5,831 nucleotides of DNA, taken from contig NZ_CALHHX010000011.1 in assembly GCF_938030685.1 (NCBI RefSeq), positions 1-5,831 on the forward strand. The letters are read 5' to 3'. The DNA is from an uncultured Campylobacter sp. Lineage in GTDB: Bacteria; Campylobacterota; Campylobacteria; Campylobacterales; Campylobacteraceae. How positions within the stretch are numbered: the first letter of the stretch is position 1; each line of letters starts with the position of its first letter. Below are positions 1 to 5,214 of the stretch, piece by piece. The notes under the pieces are model-generated. The model was not told where the DNA came from. It did not search any database and saw nothing but the letters and a program-made list of their open reading frames with translations. A program made the translations under genes and the position numbers.

Positions 1-33
1 AGGCTAGAGAGCGAAATAAAATTTACAAATTTT

Positions 34-40
34 AAAAGGA
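34..40 (+). promoter_or_regulatory. Ribosome-binding site fixing the TTG start of crcB
   Basis: AAAAGGA lies 6 bases before the TTG at 47-49. This is normal Shine-Dalgarno spacing and supports TTG as the start; the first in-frame ATG (92-94) would remove the conserved glycine-rich first helix. No fluoride riboswitch is recognisable in the 46 bases available upstream. Confidence 0.7.
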
Positions 41-46
41 CTTGGA

Positions 47-427
47 TTGACGAACTTGATTTTAGCGGGGCTAGGCGGCTGTGTAGGCGCGATGGCGCGA
101 GTAGGCCTAAGCGGAGCGATCGCGCGCGCAATGGATCGCGCCGGATTTTGGAGTGCGTTTCCGATCGCTACTTTTTGCGTGAATGCGCTGGGAAGCCTGC
201 TGATAGGGTTTTTACTCGCACTAAATTTAACGCATAGCCTGCGGATATTTTTTGTCGCAGGCGCGCTGGGCGGCTTTACGACATTTTCTACGTTCAGCTA
301 CGATACGCTGCAATTGTTGCTGGCGCGAGAATTTGCTATCGGTGTGCTAAACGCGGTCTTAAGCGTATGCGTCTGTATGCTTTTTTGCTACGCTGGGCTG
401 CTCGCAGGCAGAGCGCTTGCAGGCTAG
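47..427 (+). CDS. crcB: Fluoride ion channel CrcB/Fluc
   Basis: Small inner-membrane fluoride channel. Proteins of this family work as antiparallel dimers that let fluoride leave the cytoplasm and so protect against fluoride toxicity. The 126-residue length is typical. Four hydrophobic helices are visible, at about residues 4-26, 38-59, 65-90 and 98-122. Family signatures present are the first-helix GGCVGAMAR with Arg18, the NALGS motif in helix 2 with the conserved pore Asn46, and GGFTTFSTF at 75-83 in helix 3, whose Phe80 and Phe83 correspond to the phenylalanines lining the fluoride path and whose break region binds the central sodium in known structures. Translation starts at TTG, six bases after AAAAGGA. 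It converges on the minus-strand genes across a long gap. Only one crcB copy is present here, which fits a homodimer, although a second copy elsewhere cannot be excluded. Confidence 0.95.
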   Translation: MTNLILAGLGGCVGAMARVGLSGAIARAMDRAGFWSAFPIATFCVNALGSLLIGFLLALNLTHSLRIFFVAGALGGFTTFSTFSYDTLQLLLAREFAIGVLNAVLSVCVCMLFCYAGLLAGRALAG

Positions 428-483
428 CCGTGGAGCACATGAGCTTTAAATTTAAATCGCCTCTATGTTTGCGCTTTTAAATC

Positions 484-536
484 AAAATTTATTGAAAGTG
501 CCTGTGCTACAGAATTTTATTGCGCGCATGTGCTGC
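484..536. repeat. Imperfect tandem pair of about 26 bases
   Basis: Positions 484-510 and 512-536 share the order A-rich block, TTATTG, a variable stretch, then TGTGCT followed by AC or GC. The second unit is slightly shorter. The match is imperfect and could be an old local duplication or a by-product of the biased base composition. Confidence 0.35.
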
Positions 537-551
537 AAAATCTGCGAGCGA

Positions 552-618
552 TGGGCACAATCCCACACGCCGTGCAGTTTTGCGAAAGGGCGCGCAGCAA
601 GTAGTTTCGCAAAGTGCA
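552..618. other. Two adjacent hairpins downstream of crcB
   Basis: The first is TGGG (552-555) pairing with CCCA (562-565) over a 6-base loop. The second is stronger: TTTGCGAAA at 579-587 is the exact reverse complement of TTTCGCAAA at 605-613, and TGCA at 573-576 pairs with TGCA at 615-618 after a small 2/1 internal loop, leaving a 17-base GC-rich loop. Neither is followed by a T-run, so an intrinsic terminator is not shown. They could be a processing signal or 3' structure in the crcB transcript. Confidence 0.45.
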
Positions 619-737
619 ATAGCTATCAAGACAAGCGAAAAGTAAAGCGAGCAAGAGGAATTGTAGCTAAATAATTGTGCTCGGCGTCGGGTAGGCTGGC
701 AAAATCCAGATAAATTTGAAATTTGCGTGCATTCTCT

Positions 738-820
738 GCGTATCTTGTTTACCGCAGCTTTGTAAAATTTCGCTATCTTGCGCCTAGCTATCGCGACGCC
801 CTAAAAATTTCGCTGTCTTG
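738..820. repeat. Repeated TATCTTG-like words
   Basis: GCGTATCTTG (738-747), CGCTATCTTG (771-780) and CGCTGTCTTG (811-820) recur at steps of 33 and 40 bases. The last two belong to a longer match in which AAAATTTCGCTATCTTGCGC (764-783) recurs with one substitution and one inserted base at 804-824. A related CGCTATCTTA occurs at 978-987, just beyond the end of the minus-strand gene. No function is apparent. Confidence 0.45.
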
Positions 821-849
821 GCGCGGATAAAATAAACCTAAGTCGCGCG

Positions 850-929
850 ATAAATTTTAAAAGCTCCGCGGGCAAATTTTAAGGCCTGAAGCTTAGAATT
901 TTAAAATTCTCGCATAAATTTTAAAAGCT
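850..929. repeat. 16-base direct repeat flanking a 16-base perfect palindrome
   Basis: ATAAATTTTAAAAGCT occurs identically at 850-865 and 914-929, 64 bases apart. Between them lies AGAATTTTAAAATTCT (895-910), a perfect palindrome. The words are AT-rich variants of the AAATTTTAAA elements common between genes throughout this window. The palindrome lies about 80 bases beyond the stop at 990 and might help end that transcript, but no U-tract follows it. Confidence 0.5.
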
Positions 930-989
930 AAATTAAAGCGCGCCGAAATCACGATCTTATATGCCAAATCCTGCAGCGCTATCTTAGAT

Positions 990-2147
990 TTATCGCAAGC
1001 GACTGCGAGCCCTCTTAATTTCGTTTCTGCAGATTTCATTAACCTGCTCACCCTCGCTATTTCGCAAGATAACCTCGTAGTCCGTGATTTCACGACCTTT
1101 GTTATACCCTTCAATATATCTGAATCTCGATAAAACTATTTTAAAGGATTCCACGTCGTCTAAAGTATACTTATCGCCGAGCTTTACGTAGTTAAAATTC
1201 CTACTAGTAAGCGTATGAAAATTATTAAATTTTTGCTTTAAATTTAGCGTATAAATTGCCGTAGATGCAGCGCCGTTATCGCAGCTATTGATTTTGCTCT
1301 CATCAAAGGCAAGCGCGAGGCAAATTTCATCTCCGCAGATTACCTTTATGTCTTTAGCGCGACTGTTTATACGGATGGTCTGTCGCCACCCATCGCCCTC
1401 TATCTCAAAGACGTTGCGAGCGAGTTTTTTGGCTATTTCATCTCCGACATAGCCTCTGGCTTCTGGTTTATCAGCCCAACCAAGCGCAGAGTAGTTCGGT
1501 TTTTGCGGAAAATCCGCAAGCGGAGTTTGAAGCTCGCTTATAGCATTTAAATTTTCCTCGGTGCCTTGTGGAGCCGCAAAAGAGGTGCCCCTCATAGAGT
1601 GTAGATTAAAGAAGCCGATAAATTTCCTCACGACCTTATACGCCGTTTGAGAAAATATCTTGGCTTCATTTTCAAAAAGCGAAATATCGTAGATGCCGTA
1701 GCTATAATATCCAAGCTCTCCACTTACCCACCTTTCGTCCGGCGAACGATCGATCTCGTCGTATCCATAGTAGCGCTCTGGCATATCTTTTTGTAGCAAG
1801 AAGTCGTCGCTATCGCTGTCTTTATACCTAAGCCAGACCCCAAAATCGTCCTTAATGTATAGATAATCAAACTTTGCACCTCCTGCGAATTTTTTCTCGC
1901 CTAGCCAAAATACGGGCCTTTTGTCTAAGGGTGGCAGAGCGGCGACCGGGGGCAAATTTTGCAGCTCTTTTTCAAATTTTTCATCGATATAATCGCAAGC
2001 GCTAGTGGGCATACTAGGATCGCAACCCTCGGGCGTATCGGATGAAAAAAGCAAATTTAAAATCACAAATATATACAGCACAAAAAGCACGCATGCAACG
2101 CTCACGACCAAGGCGGTAATTTTTAAAATTTTTATAAAAGTTTTCAT
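990..2147 (-). CDS. Membrane-anchored protein of unknown family, 385 residues
   Basis: I do not recognise this family. Residues about 8-34 form one long hydrophobic helix after a short basic start (MKTFIKILK), so the protein is probably held in the inner membrane with residues 35-385 outside the cytoplasm. Cys19 lies inside the helix without a proper lipobox, so a lipoprotein is unlikely. The outer part has a PPVAALPPLDKRP stretch, a Tyr/Asp/Glu-rich segment (about 95-155) and mixed beta-type sequence, with six cysteines after the helix (42, 51, 271, 276, 289, 373). An even number in an exported domain allows three disulfides, which is inference. The ATG start follows GAGGT at 11 bases. It starts 68 bases after the stop of the glycosidase-like gene and may be read with it. 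A C-terminal basic tail (KRARSRLR) ends the protein. Function is unknown; an envelope-associated or substrate-binding role is only a guess. Confidence 0.85.
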   Translation of the reverse strand: MKTFIKILKITALVVSVACVLFVLYIFVILNLLFSSDTPEGCDPSMPTSACDYIDEKFEKELQNLPPVAALPPLDKRPVFWLGEKKFAGGAKFDYLYIKDDFGVWLRYKDSDSDDFLLQKDMPERYYGYDEIDRSPDERWVSGELGYYSYGIYDISLFENEAKIFSQTAYKVVRKFIGFFNLHSMRGTSFAAPQGTEENLNAISELQTPLADFPQKPNYSALGWADKPEARGYVGDEIAKKLARNVFEIEGDGWRQTIRINSRAKDIKVICGDEICLALAFDESKINSCDNGAASTAIYTLNLKQKFNNFHTLTSRNFNYVKLGDKYTLDDVESFKIVLSRFRYIEGYNKGREITDYEVILRNSEGEQVNEICRNEIKRARSRLR

Positions 2148-2215
2148 ATCTAAATTTTACCTCGTTGCACCTAAAAAGCATAAAATTTTGCTTTAAATTT
2201 GAAATCCTCCGCGTA

Positions 2216-3205
2216 TTATCTGTACGCTTCGCCTATTGCTTCTCTTAGGCTTTTTAGTAGCTCGTCTGTGGCTTTCGCTTTATCGCGCGCGCCGCGATTT
2301 TTGCCGTTTGAGGCGCCCGCTTCGGCGCCCTTTACGCAGTCTTGCACGAAATACCACCAAAAATACCCGCCCACGTAGTTTTGCACGTAGCGCGGCATCG
2401 TATAATACCGCCTCATCATCGCCTTTTTGCTCGCCTGCGTAGCGTCCGACGCCGTGTTTCCGGACTCGCCGATGCCGAGCTTTGAAGCGGGGAAGGCGCT
2501 TTGCAGATCGGTAAAAATTTCGTTCCAATCAGGCGCAAAGCCCTCGTTATCGTCCTCGTAGTAGCTTACGAAAAGATAATCCAGCCCCTCTTTCATATCT
2601 TGCGGTACGAATTTTTGCAGCCACTCGCGCATCTGCGTTTTCTGCGCTCCGCTCGGTGTATAATATGCCGTAAGCGCCGTTTTGGCGCCCTTTTTGTGGA
2701 TGAGCTCGAAGGCCGCGATCATCTTGGCGGCGATGAAATTCGCATCGTCCCCCAGCCAGCCTTCGCCGTTTATTTCGTTGCCGATCTCCCAGATCGCGAC
2801 GTAGGGCGCGAGAGCAGCGAAGGCGTCCGCAAACCTCTTTTCGTAGCTTTTCACGCTTTTGTACGAGCTCATCTCGTAGGAGTCCACGGGGCAGGCCATC
2901 ACGTACGAAACCTCGCTAAGCCGCCTAAAAAGAGGCTCATACTCGCGCGCTGCGATATCTTTTGACATAACGACGCGCACGGTGGGTTTTACGGGTAGGG
3001 CTTGCAGGGCGCGCACGATGCTCTGTAGTTTCGCGCCCGAGGCATCTTGCGCGTCCTCGTACCAGCCGTCGTCGATCGTAACGCCCCAGATGAAGTCGGA
3101 TTTAGAATTTTGCTTTGAAATTTTATTTGGATTTTCGCCGTAAAGTACGCCGCAAAACAGCGCTCCGCAAAATAGCGCAAGAAATATGTGTTTGAAATAG
3201 ACCAC
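2216..3205 (-). CDS. Exported glycoside hydrolase-like protein (clan GH-A TIM-barrel type)
   Basis: Predicted exported enzyme of 329 residues. Residues 1-23 form a signal peptide (basic start, hydrophobic core, likely cleavage after LYG). The mature part begins its barrel at FIWGVTIDDGW (38-48), and strand-like segments follow, such as TVRVVMS (75-81). IWEIGNEINGEGW (138-150) carries the Asn143-Glu144 pair expected of the acid/base in clan GH-A hydrolases. LDYLFVSYYEDD (208-219) and KLGIGESG (242-249) follow, with Glu247 placed as the nucleophile at the end of a late strand. GGYFWWYF (279-286) would supply the last-strand aromatics. The spacing of about 100 residues between the two glutamates fits a retaining glycosidase. 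The exact family and substrate cannot be told from sequence alone. The GTG start is fixed by AAGGAG six bases upstream. The Lys/Ala/Arg-rich tail (292-312) looks like a linker. The gene is more GC-rich than its neighbours, hinting at different ancestry. Confidence 0.75.
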   Translation of the reverse strand: MVYFKHIFLALFCGALFCGVLYGENPNKISKQNSKSDFIWGVTIDDGWYEDAQDASGAKLQSIVRALQALPVKPTVRVVMSKDIAAREYEPLFRRLSEVSYVMACPVDSYEMSSYKSVKSYEKRFADAFAALAPYVAIWEIGNEINGEGWLGDDANFIAAKMIAAFELIHKKGAKTALTAYYTPSGAQKTQMREWLQKFVPQDMKEGLDYLFVSYYEDDNEGFAPDWNEIFTDLQSAFPASKLGIGESGNTASDATQASKKAMMRRYYTMPRYVQNYVGGYFWWYFVQDCVKGAEAGASNGKNRGARDKAKATDELLKSLREAIGEAYR

Positions 3206-3211
3206 GGCTTG

Positions 3212-3217
3212 CTCCTT
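3212..3217 (-). promoter_or_regulatory. Strong ribosome-binding site deciding a GTG start
   Basis: On the minus strand AAGGAG sits six bases before GTG (3205-3203). No ATG gives a better start while keeping the signal peptide. The surrounding block TCAAGGAGCAA is repeated exactly before the ATG of the membrane gene at 3875. Confidence 0.75.
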
Positions 3218-3281
3218 GATTTTAAATTTTAAAAATTTAGCTCTTTGCTGGTCTTTTCACAACCGATCAAGCAATCAAAAT

Positions 3282-3875
3282 TTATCTTTTGCCTCTAAGA
3301 TCATAAGAATAATACGAACGAGAAAAACCCTCTACGCTGAATATAGCAAAAGCGTTAAGCGCAAGAGCCGCTAAGCTGAGCAGCACCGTAGCAGGCAGCG
3401 AAAAACGCGCCAAAAACGCATTTGCAATAGCTGCAAGTACAAGCGCGATAAAGCAATATGAAAATATCGCAACTCCGCTAGTATCGGCAAGCTCCTGATA
3501 AAATCTATAAAAAAACAGAAACGATGCGATGAATCCCAATGCAAGTAGTATTTGAGCGATGATGCCGCCCGCTAAAAATATAAATAGCAATACGCCTATA
3601 AATATCGCCGCAAAGGCAATGGCTACGTTGCGCAAAAGGCTGCGGCTTACGGTAAGTTTAGAGATATTATAAATGCTAAAGATAAAAAGCACGAATGCCG
3701 CTGCGCTTAGTAGCACTCCTAATCCGCCGTAAATTCCTAATAGCAATAGCACCAGTTCGGCTATAGCTTTTAAGGCGCAGGCCGCGATGAAGGTGTATTT
3801 GATGAGTGCTACTTCTTTTTCTTGCGGGTTTGAGGGTTGCTGGTCTTGAGTGTGCAGGTAGTCGTTTAAGTCCAT
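3282..3875 (-). CDS. Six-helix integral membrane protein of unknown function
   Basis: A 197-residue inner-membrane protein that I cannot place in a characterised family. After a polar cytoplasmic-type head rich in Asp, Gln and Pro (1-21), six hydrophobic segments are seen at about 27-48, 51-71, 83-101, 104-122, 135-156 and 160-179, then a short Arg/Tyr-rich tail (SRSYYSYDLRGKR). Between helices 4 and 5 the polar loop YRFYQELADTSG (123-134) is the most distinctive element. There are few buried charges apart from Lys36/Glu40, so a transporter with a classical ion-coupling site is not indicated. ATG follows AAGGAG by five bases, and a promoter-like -10 lies just upstream. The glycosidase-like gene begins 76 bases after its stop, so the two may share a transcript. 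Many small proteins of this shape in the group are annotated only as hypothetical. Confidence 0.85.
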   Translation of the reverse strand: MDLNDYLHTQDQQPSNPQEKEVALIKYTFIAACALKAIAELVLLLLGIYGGLGVLLSAAAFVLFIFSIYNISKLTVSRSLLRNVAIAFAAIFIGVLLFIFLAGGIIAQILLALGFIASFLFFYRFYQELADTSGVAIFSYCFIALVLAAIANAFLARFSLPATVLLSLAALALNAFAIFSVEGFSRSYYSYDLRGKR

Positions 3876-3900
3876 GGTTGCTCCTTGAAATTTATGTAGA

Positions 3901-3906
3901 AGTATA
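3901..3906 (-). promoter_or_regulatory. Putative promoter -10 for the membrane-protein operon
   Basis: On the minus strand TATACT is preceded by a T-tract (TTTTTTAGA), the arrangement typical of Campylobacter sigma-70 promoters, which often lack a clear -35. It lies 25 bases before the ATG. The nine bases GATATACTT also occur at the promoter candidate of nrdD (5171-5179). Confidence 0.5.
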
Positions 3907-3975
3907 TCTAAAAAACGAATAGGTAAAAATAAATTTCAAAATTTAGTGGCGCGCGGGCGGATATGTCGTATAAAG

Positions 3976-4138
3976 CAGGCGCCGCAAAAAGGCGGGTAAA
4001 TTTAAGAGATAAATTTTAAAATTTAGATTGGAATTTCGGCGCTGCCGGGGCGGGTAAAATTTTAAGCGGGCTGTAAATTTAAAAAGATGTGAGATAAAAT
4101 TTCGCGCAGATCTGCAAATTTAAAATCCGCAAATCCGC
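3976..4138. repeat. Degenerate repeats in the spacer after rpsU
   Basis: The 271-base spacer 3876-4146 carries no gene. Within it, a GC-rich block followed by GGCGGGTAAA and a T/A run is seen twice, at about 3976-4006 and 4036-4066, a step of 60 bases with small indels. GCAGATCTGC (4106-4115) is a perfect palindrome flanked by AAATTT words. AAATCCGC is repeated head to tail at 4123-4138. A short stem CGGC/GCCG sits at 4037-4047. No hairpin with a T-run on the minus strand was found for rpsU. Confidence 0.45.
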
Positions 4139-4146
4139 GCAAACTG

Positions 4147-4359
4147 CTACAAGCGTGACTCGTAGCGACGTAGCGTGTAAAGACGTTTAAGCATCTTTTT
4201 GCGAGCTGAAATTTTTTGCTTTTTGCGGACTTCCGTCATCGGCTCGAAAAATCTTCGCGCGCGCACCTCGGTAACGACTAGGTTACGATCGGTCTGCTTC
4301 TTAAAGCGTCTGTAAGCTTCGTCAAATGATTCGTTCGGATATACCTTTACTCCAGGCAC
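4147..4359 (-). CDS. rpsU: Small ribosomal subunit protein bS21
   Basis: Ribosomal protein S21 of the 30S subunit, which sits near the 3' end of 16S rRNA and the anti-Shine-Dalgarno region and assists initiation. The product reads MPGVKVYPNESFDEAYRRFK at its start and is very basic throughout. Recognisable family segments are NESFDEAYRRFKKQ, VRARRFFEP and the Lys/Arg-rich C-terminal helix ending RRYESRL. At 70 residues it matches the usual length of about 70. I chose the GTG at 4359-4357 over an in-frame GTG nine bases upstream (4368-4366), because known relatives begin at MPG and because an almost perfect Shine-Dalgarno has ideal spacing only for the inner start. It lies 51 bases after the lipoprotein gene and may be read from that promoter; no separate promoter was seen. 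Confidence 0.95.
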   Translation of the reverse strand: MPGVKVYPNESFDEAYRRFKKQTDRNLVVTEVRARRFFEPMTEVRKKQKISARKKMLKRLYTLRRYESRL

Positions 4360-4364
4360 TTTCC

Positions 4365-4374
4365 TCACCGCCTT
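4365..4374 (-). promoter_or_regulatory. Extended ribosome-binding site of rpsU
   Basis: On the minus strand AAGGCGGTGA differs by one base from the full anti-16S complement AAGGAGGTGA, and ends five bases before the inner GTG. The outer GTG (4368-4366) is part of this site itself and is therefore a poor start. Confidence 0.7.
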
Positions 4375-4410
4375 TCAAAAAAATAAGTCGTAAGTTTAGC
4401 GAAAAATTCT

Positions 4411-5043
4411 TTAAATTTGCTTTTGAAGCTCTCTTTTGTATTTCCACACGCTTTTGTTGTTGCGAGTATCTATCATCGAAAGCTCTAAAAGCAGGCTTTC
4501 GCTTGCTTGCGCGGTAGATTTTTTAGCTGCATAATTTAAGCTTTTTACTTTTTTAGATCCTGCTTTACCGTCGTTTGCCACAGCAGGGCTTTGCGGTAGA
4601 ATTTTACCTACCAAGATGTAATCCGGCGCGTAGATCGAGCCGCTTTCTACGGCGTGATAGTCACGGCTTACGCCATCGTTGCTAAATACGAGTTCATCTT
4701 TACTTGGGGCGTCTGTGACGACTGCTTTGCCTGAATGCAGCAGCGAAATTCTAATTTTTTTGCTCAAAAATTCCGCATCCACGCCGTGCGCGTTCGTTCC
4801 ATCCAGCGGTTCGATGCCGACGACGCTGAATCTACCGCCTCTCTTGCCGACGATACGCTTTGAGAGTAGATCAGCGATGCTTTCGCCTGCGATGCGCTCC
4901 AGATATGCGTTTGGATATCCTGCGTGATCGATGCCTCCTGCAAGTGCCGAATTATCCGTGCTTTTAGAGCCTTTAAGCGCAGCGCAGCCCGCTAAAAAGG
5001 CACACAGCAAGATCACGAAAAAACTTATTTTAAAATTTTTCAT
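4411..5043 (-). CDS. LpoB-like lipoprotein, probable penicillin-binding protein activator
   Basis: Secreted lipoprotein of 210 residues. The signal peptide MKNFKISFFVILLCAFLAGC ends in a clear lipobox LAGC, with Cys20 as the acylated residue. After a flexible Ser/Gly-rich linker (21-45) comes a domain resembling the LpoB family. Its elements are a helix IAGESIADLLSKRIV (51-65), strand GRFSVVGIEPLDG (70-82) leading to an Asn, helix FLSKKIRISLLHSG (92-105), strand KAVVTD, then PDYILVGKI (140-148) and a closing LLLELSMIDTRNNKSVWKYK (184-203), which matches the family's usual ending in strand, Asp-Thr turn and Trp. In Escherichia coli LpoB is an outer-membrane lipoprotein that stimulates PBP1b; the same role here is inference. 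A Lys/Ala/Ser-rich insertion (150-181) looks disordered. ATG is preceded by TTTGGAAA. It heads a minus-strand run with rpsU and faces nrdD across 171 bases. Confidence 0.75.
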   Translation of the reverse strand: MKNFKISFFVILLCAFLAGCAALKGSKSTDNSALAGGIDHAGYPNAYLERIAGESIADLLSKRIVGKRGGRFSVVGIEPLDGTNAHGVDAEFLSKKIRISLLHSGKAVVTDAPSKDELVFSNDGVSRDYHAVESGSIYAPDYILVGKILPQSPAVANDGKAGSKKVKSLNYAAKKSTAQASESLLLELSMIDTRNNKSVWKYKRELQKQI

Positions 5044-5076
5044 AGCATTTCCAAATTTTATAAAATAAACTCCGCG

Positions 5077-5082
5077 ATTATA
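5077..5082 (-). promoter_or_regulatory. Promoter -10 for the lipoprotein gene
   Basis: A perfect TATAAT on the minus strand (in the context CGCTATAATCGCG), 34 bases before the ATG at 5043. No convincing -35 hexamer is present, but T- and A-runs lie upstream, as is usual for Campylobacter sigma-70 promoters. Confidence 0.65.
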
Positions 5083-5170
5083 GCGAGATTTGGTTAAATT
5101 TCGTTTTTTATAAGCAAAATTTGTAACGGATATTCCGCTCGTTCCTTTAATTTTGAGTTAAAGATTCCTT

Positions 5171-5178
5171 GATATACT
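5171..5178 (+). promoter_or_regulatory. Extended -10 promoter candidate for nrdD
   Basis: TATACT at 5173-5178 is preceded by TGA, giving an extended -10 (TGN before the hexamer; the T is at 5170). It sits 36 bases before the nrdD start. TTGAGT at 5153-5158 is too close to be a normal -35. No NrdR-type paired boxes or other operator were recognised in the 171-base divergent gap. Confidence 0.5.
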
Positions 5179-5214
5179 TTCTGCCAATTTATTCAGAAAA
5201 TTCTCGGGGTGCTT

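Larger units (their letters stand above)
428..989. other. 562-base gap between convergent genes, no supported gene
   Basis: This stretch separates the 3' ends of crcB and the minus-strand gene ending at 990. Short open frames occur (for example 465-674 on + and 893-1114 on -), but their products have no recognisable motif and no good ribosome-binding site. What is visible is non-coding structure: two hairpins at 552-565 and 573-618, a degenerate repeat of about 26 bases at 484-536, repeated TATCTTG-like words between 738 and 820, and AAATTTTAAA-rich repeats between 850 and 929. No classical GC hairpin followed by a T-run was found for either converging gene. Confidence 0.6.

Noticed and set aside
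1..35. End of an upstream gene on the + strand (stops at 5-7, 17-19 or 33-35 depending on frame)
   Set aside because: At most about ten codons are visible, with no recognisable peptide. A frame open from 1 to 237 overlaps crcB in a different frame and is arginine-rich, as expected of a shadow.
1..46. Fluoride riboswitch upstream of crcB
   Set aside because: The conserved pseudoknot pattern of the crcB motif is not visible and the available leader is too short and AT-rich.
465..674. 69-codon open frame on the + strand
   Set aside because: No Shine-Dalgarno, no motif, odd composition, and it spans the hairpin region; best explained as chance in a non-coding gap.
893..1114. 73-codon open frame on the minus strand overlapping the end of the 385-residue gene
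   Set aside because: It is out of frame with the real gene, and its product is a low-information basic peptide running into AT-rich repeats.
2085..2147. Lipoprotein signal at Cys19 of the 385-residue protein
   Set aside because: The residues before the cysteine (SVA) do not fit a lipobox, and the hydrophobic stretch continues for about 15 residues after it, which indicates a membrane anchor.
2501..2965. 154-codon open frame antisense to the glycosidase-like gene
   Set aside because: The opposite strand encodes a protein with a signal peptide, catalytic motifs and a strong ribosome-binding site; the antisense frame is a by-product of its GC-rich codons.
4031..4066. Intrinsic terminator for rpsU using the CGGC/GCCG stem at 4037-4047
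   Set aside because: The stem is only four pairs and no T-run follows on the minus strand.
4679..4927. 82-codon open frame antisense to the LpoB-like gene
   Set aside because: It is a mirror of the lipoprotein codons with no ribosome-binding site or domain.
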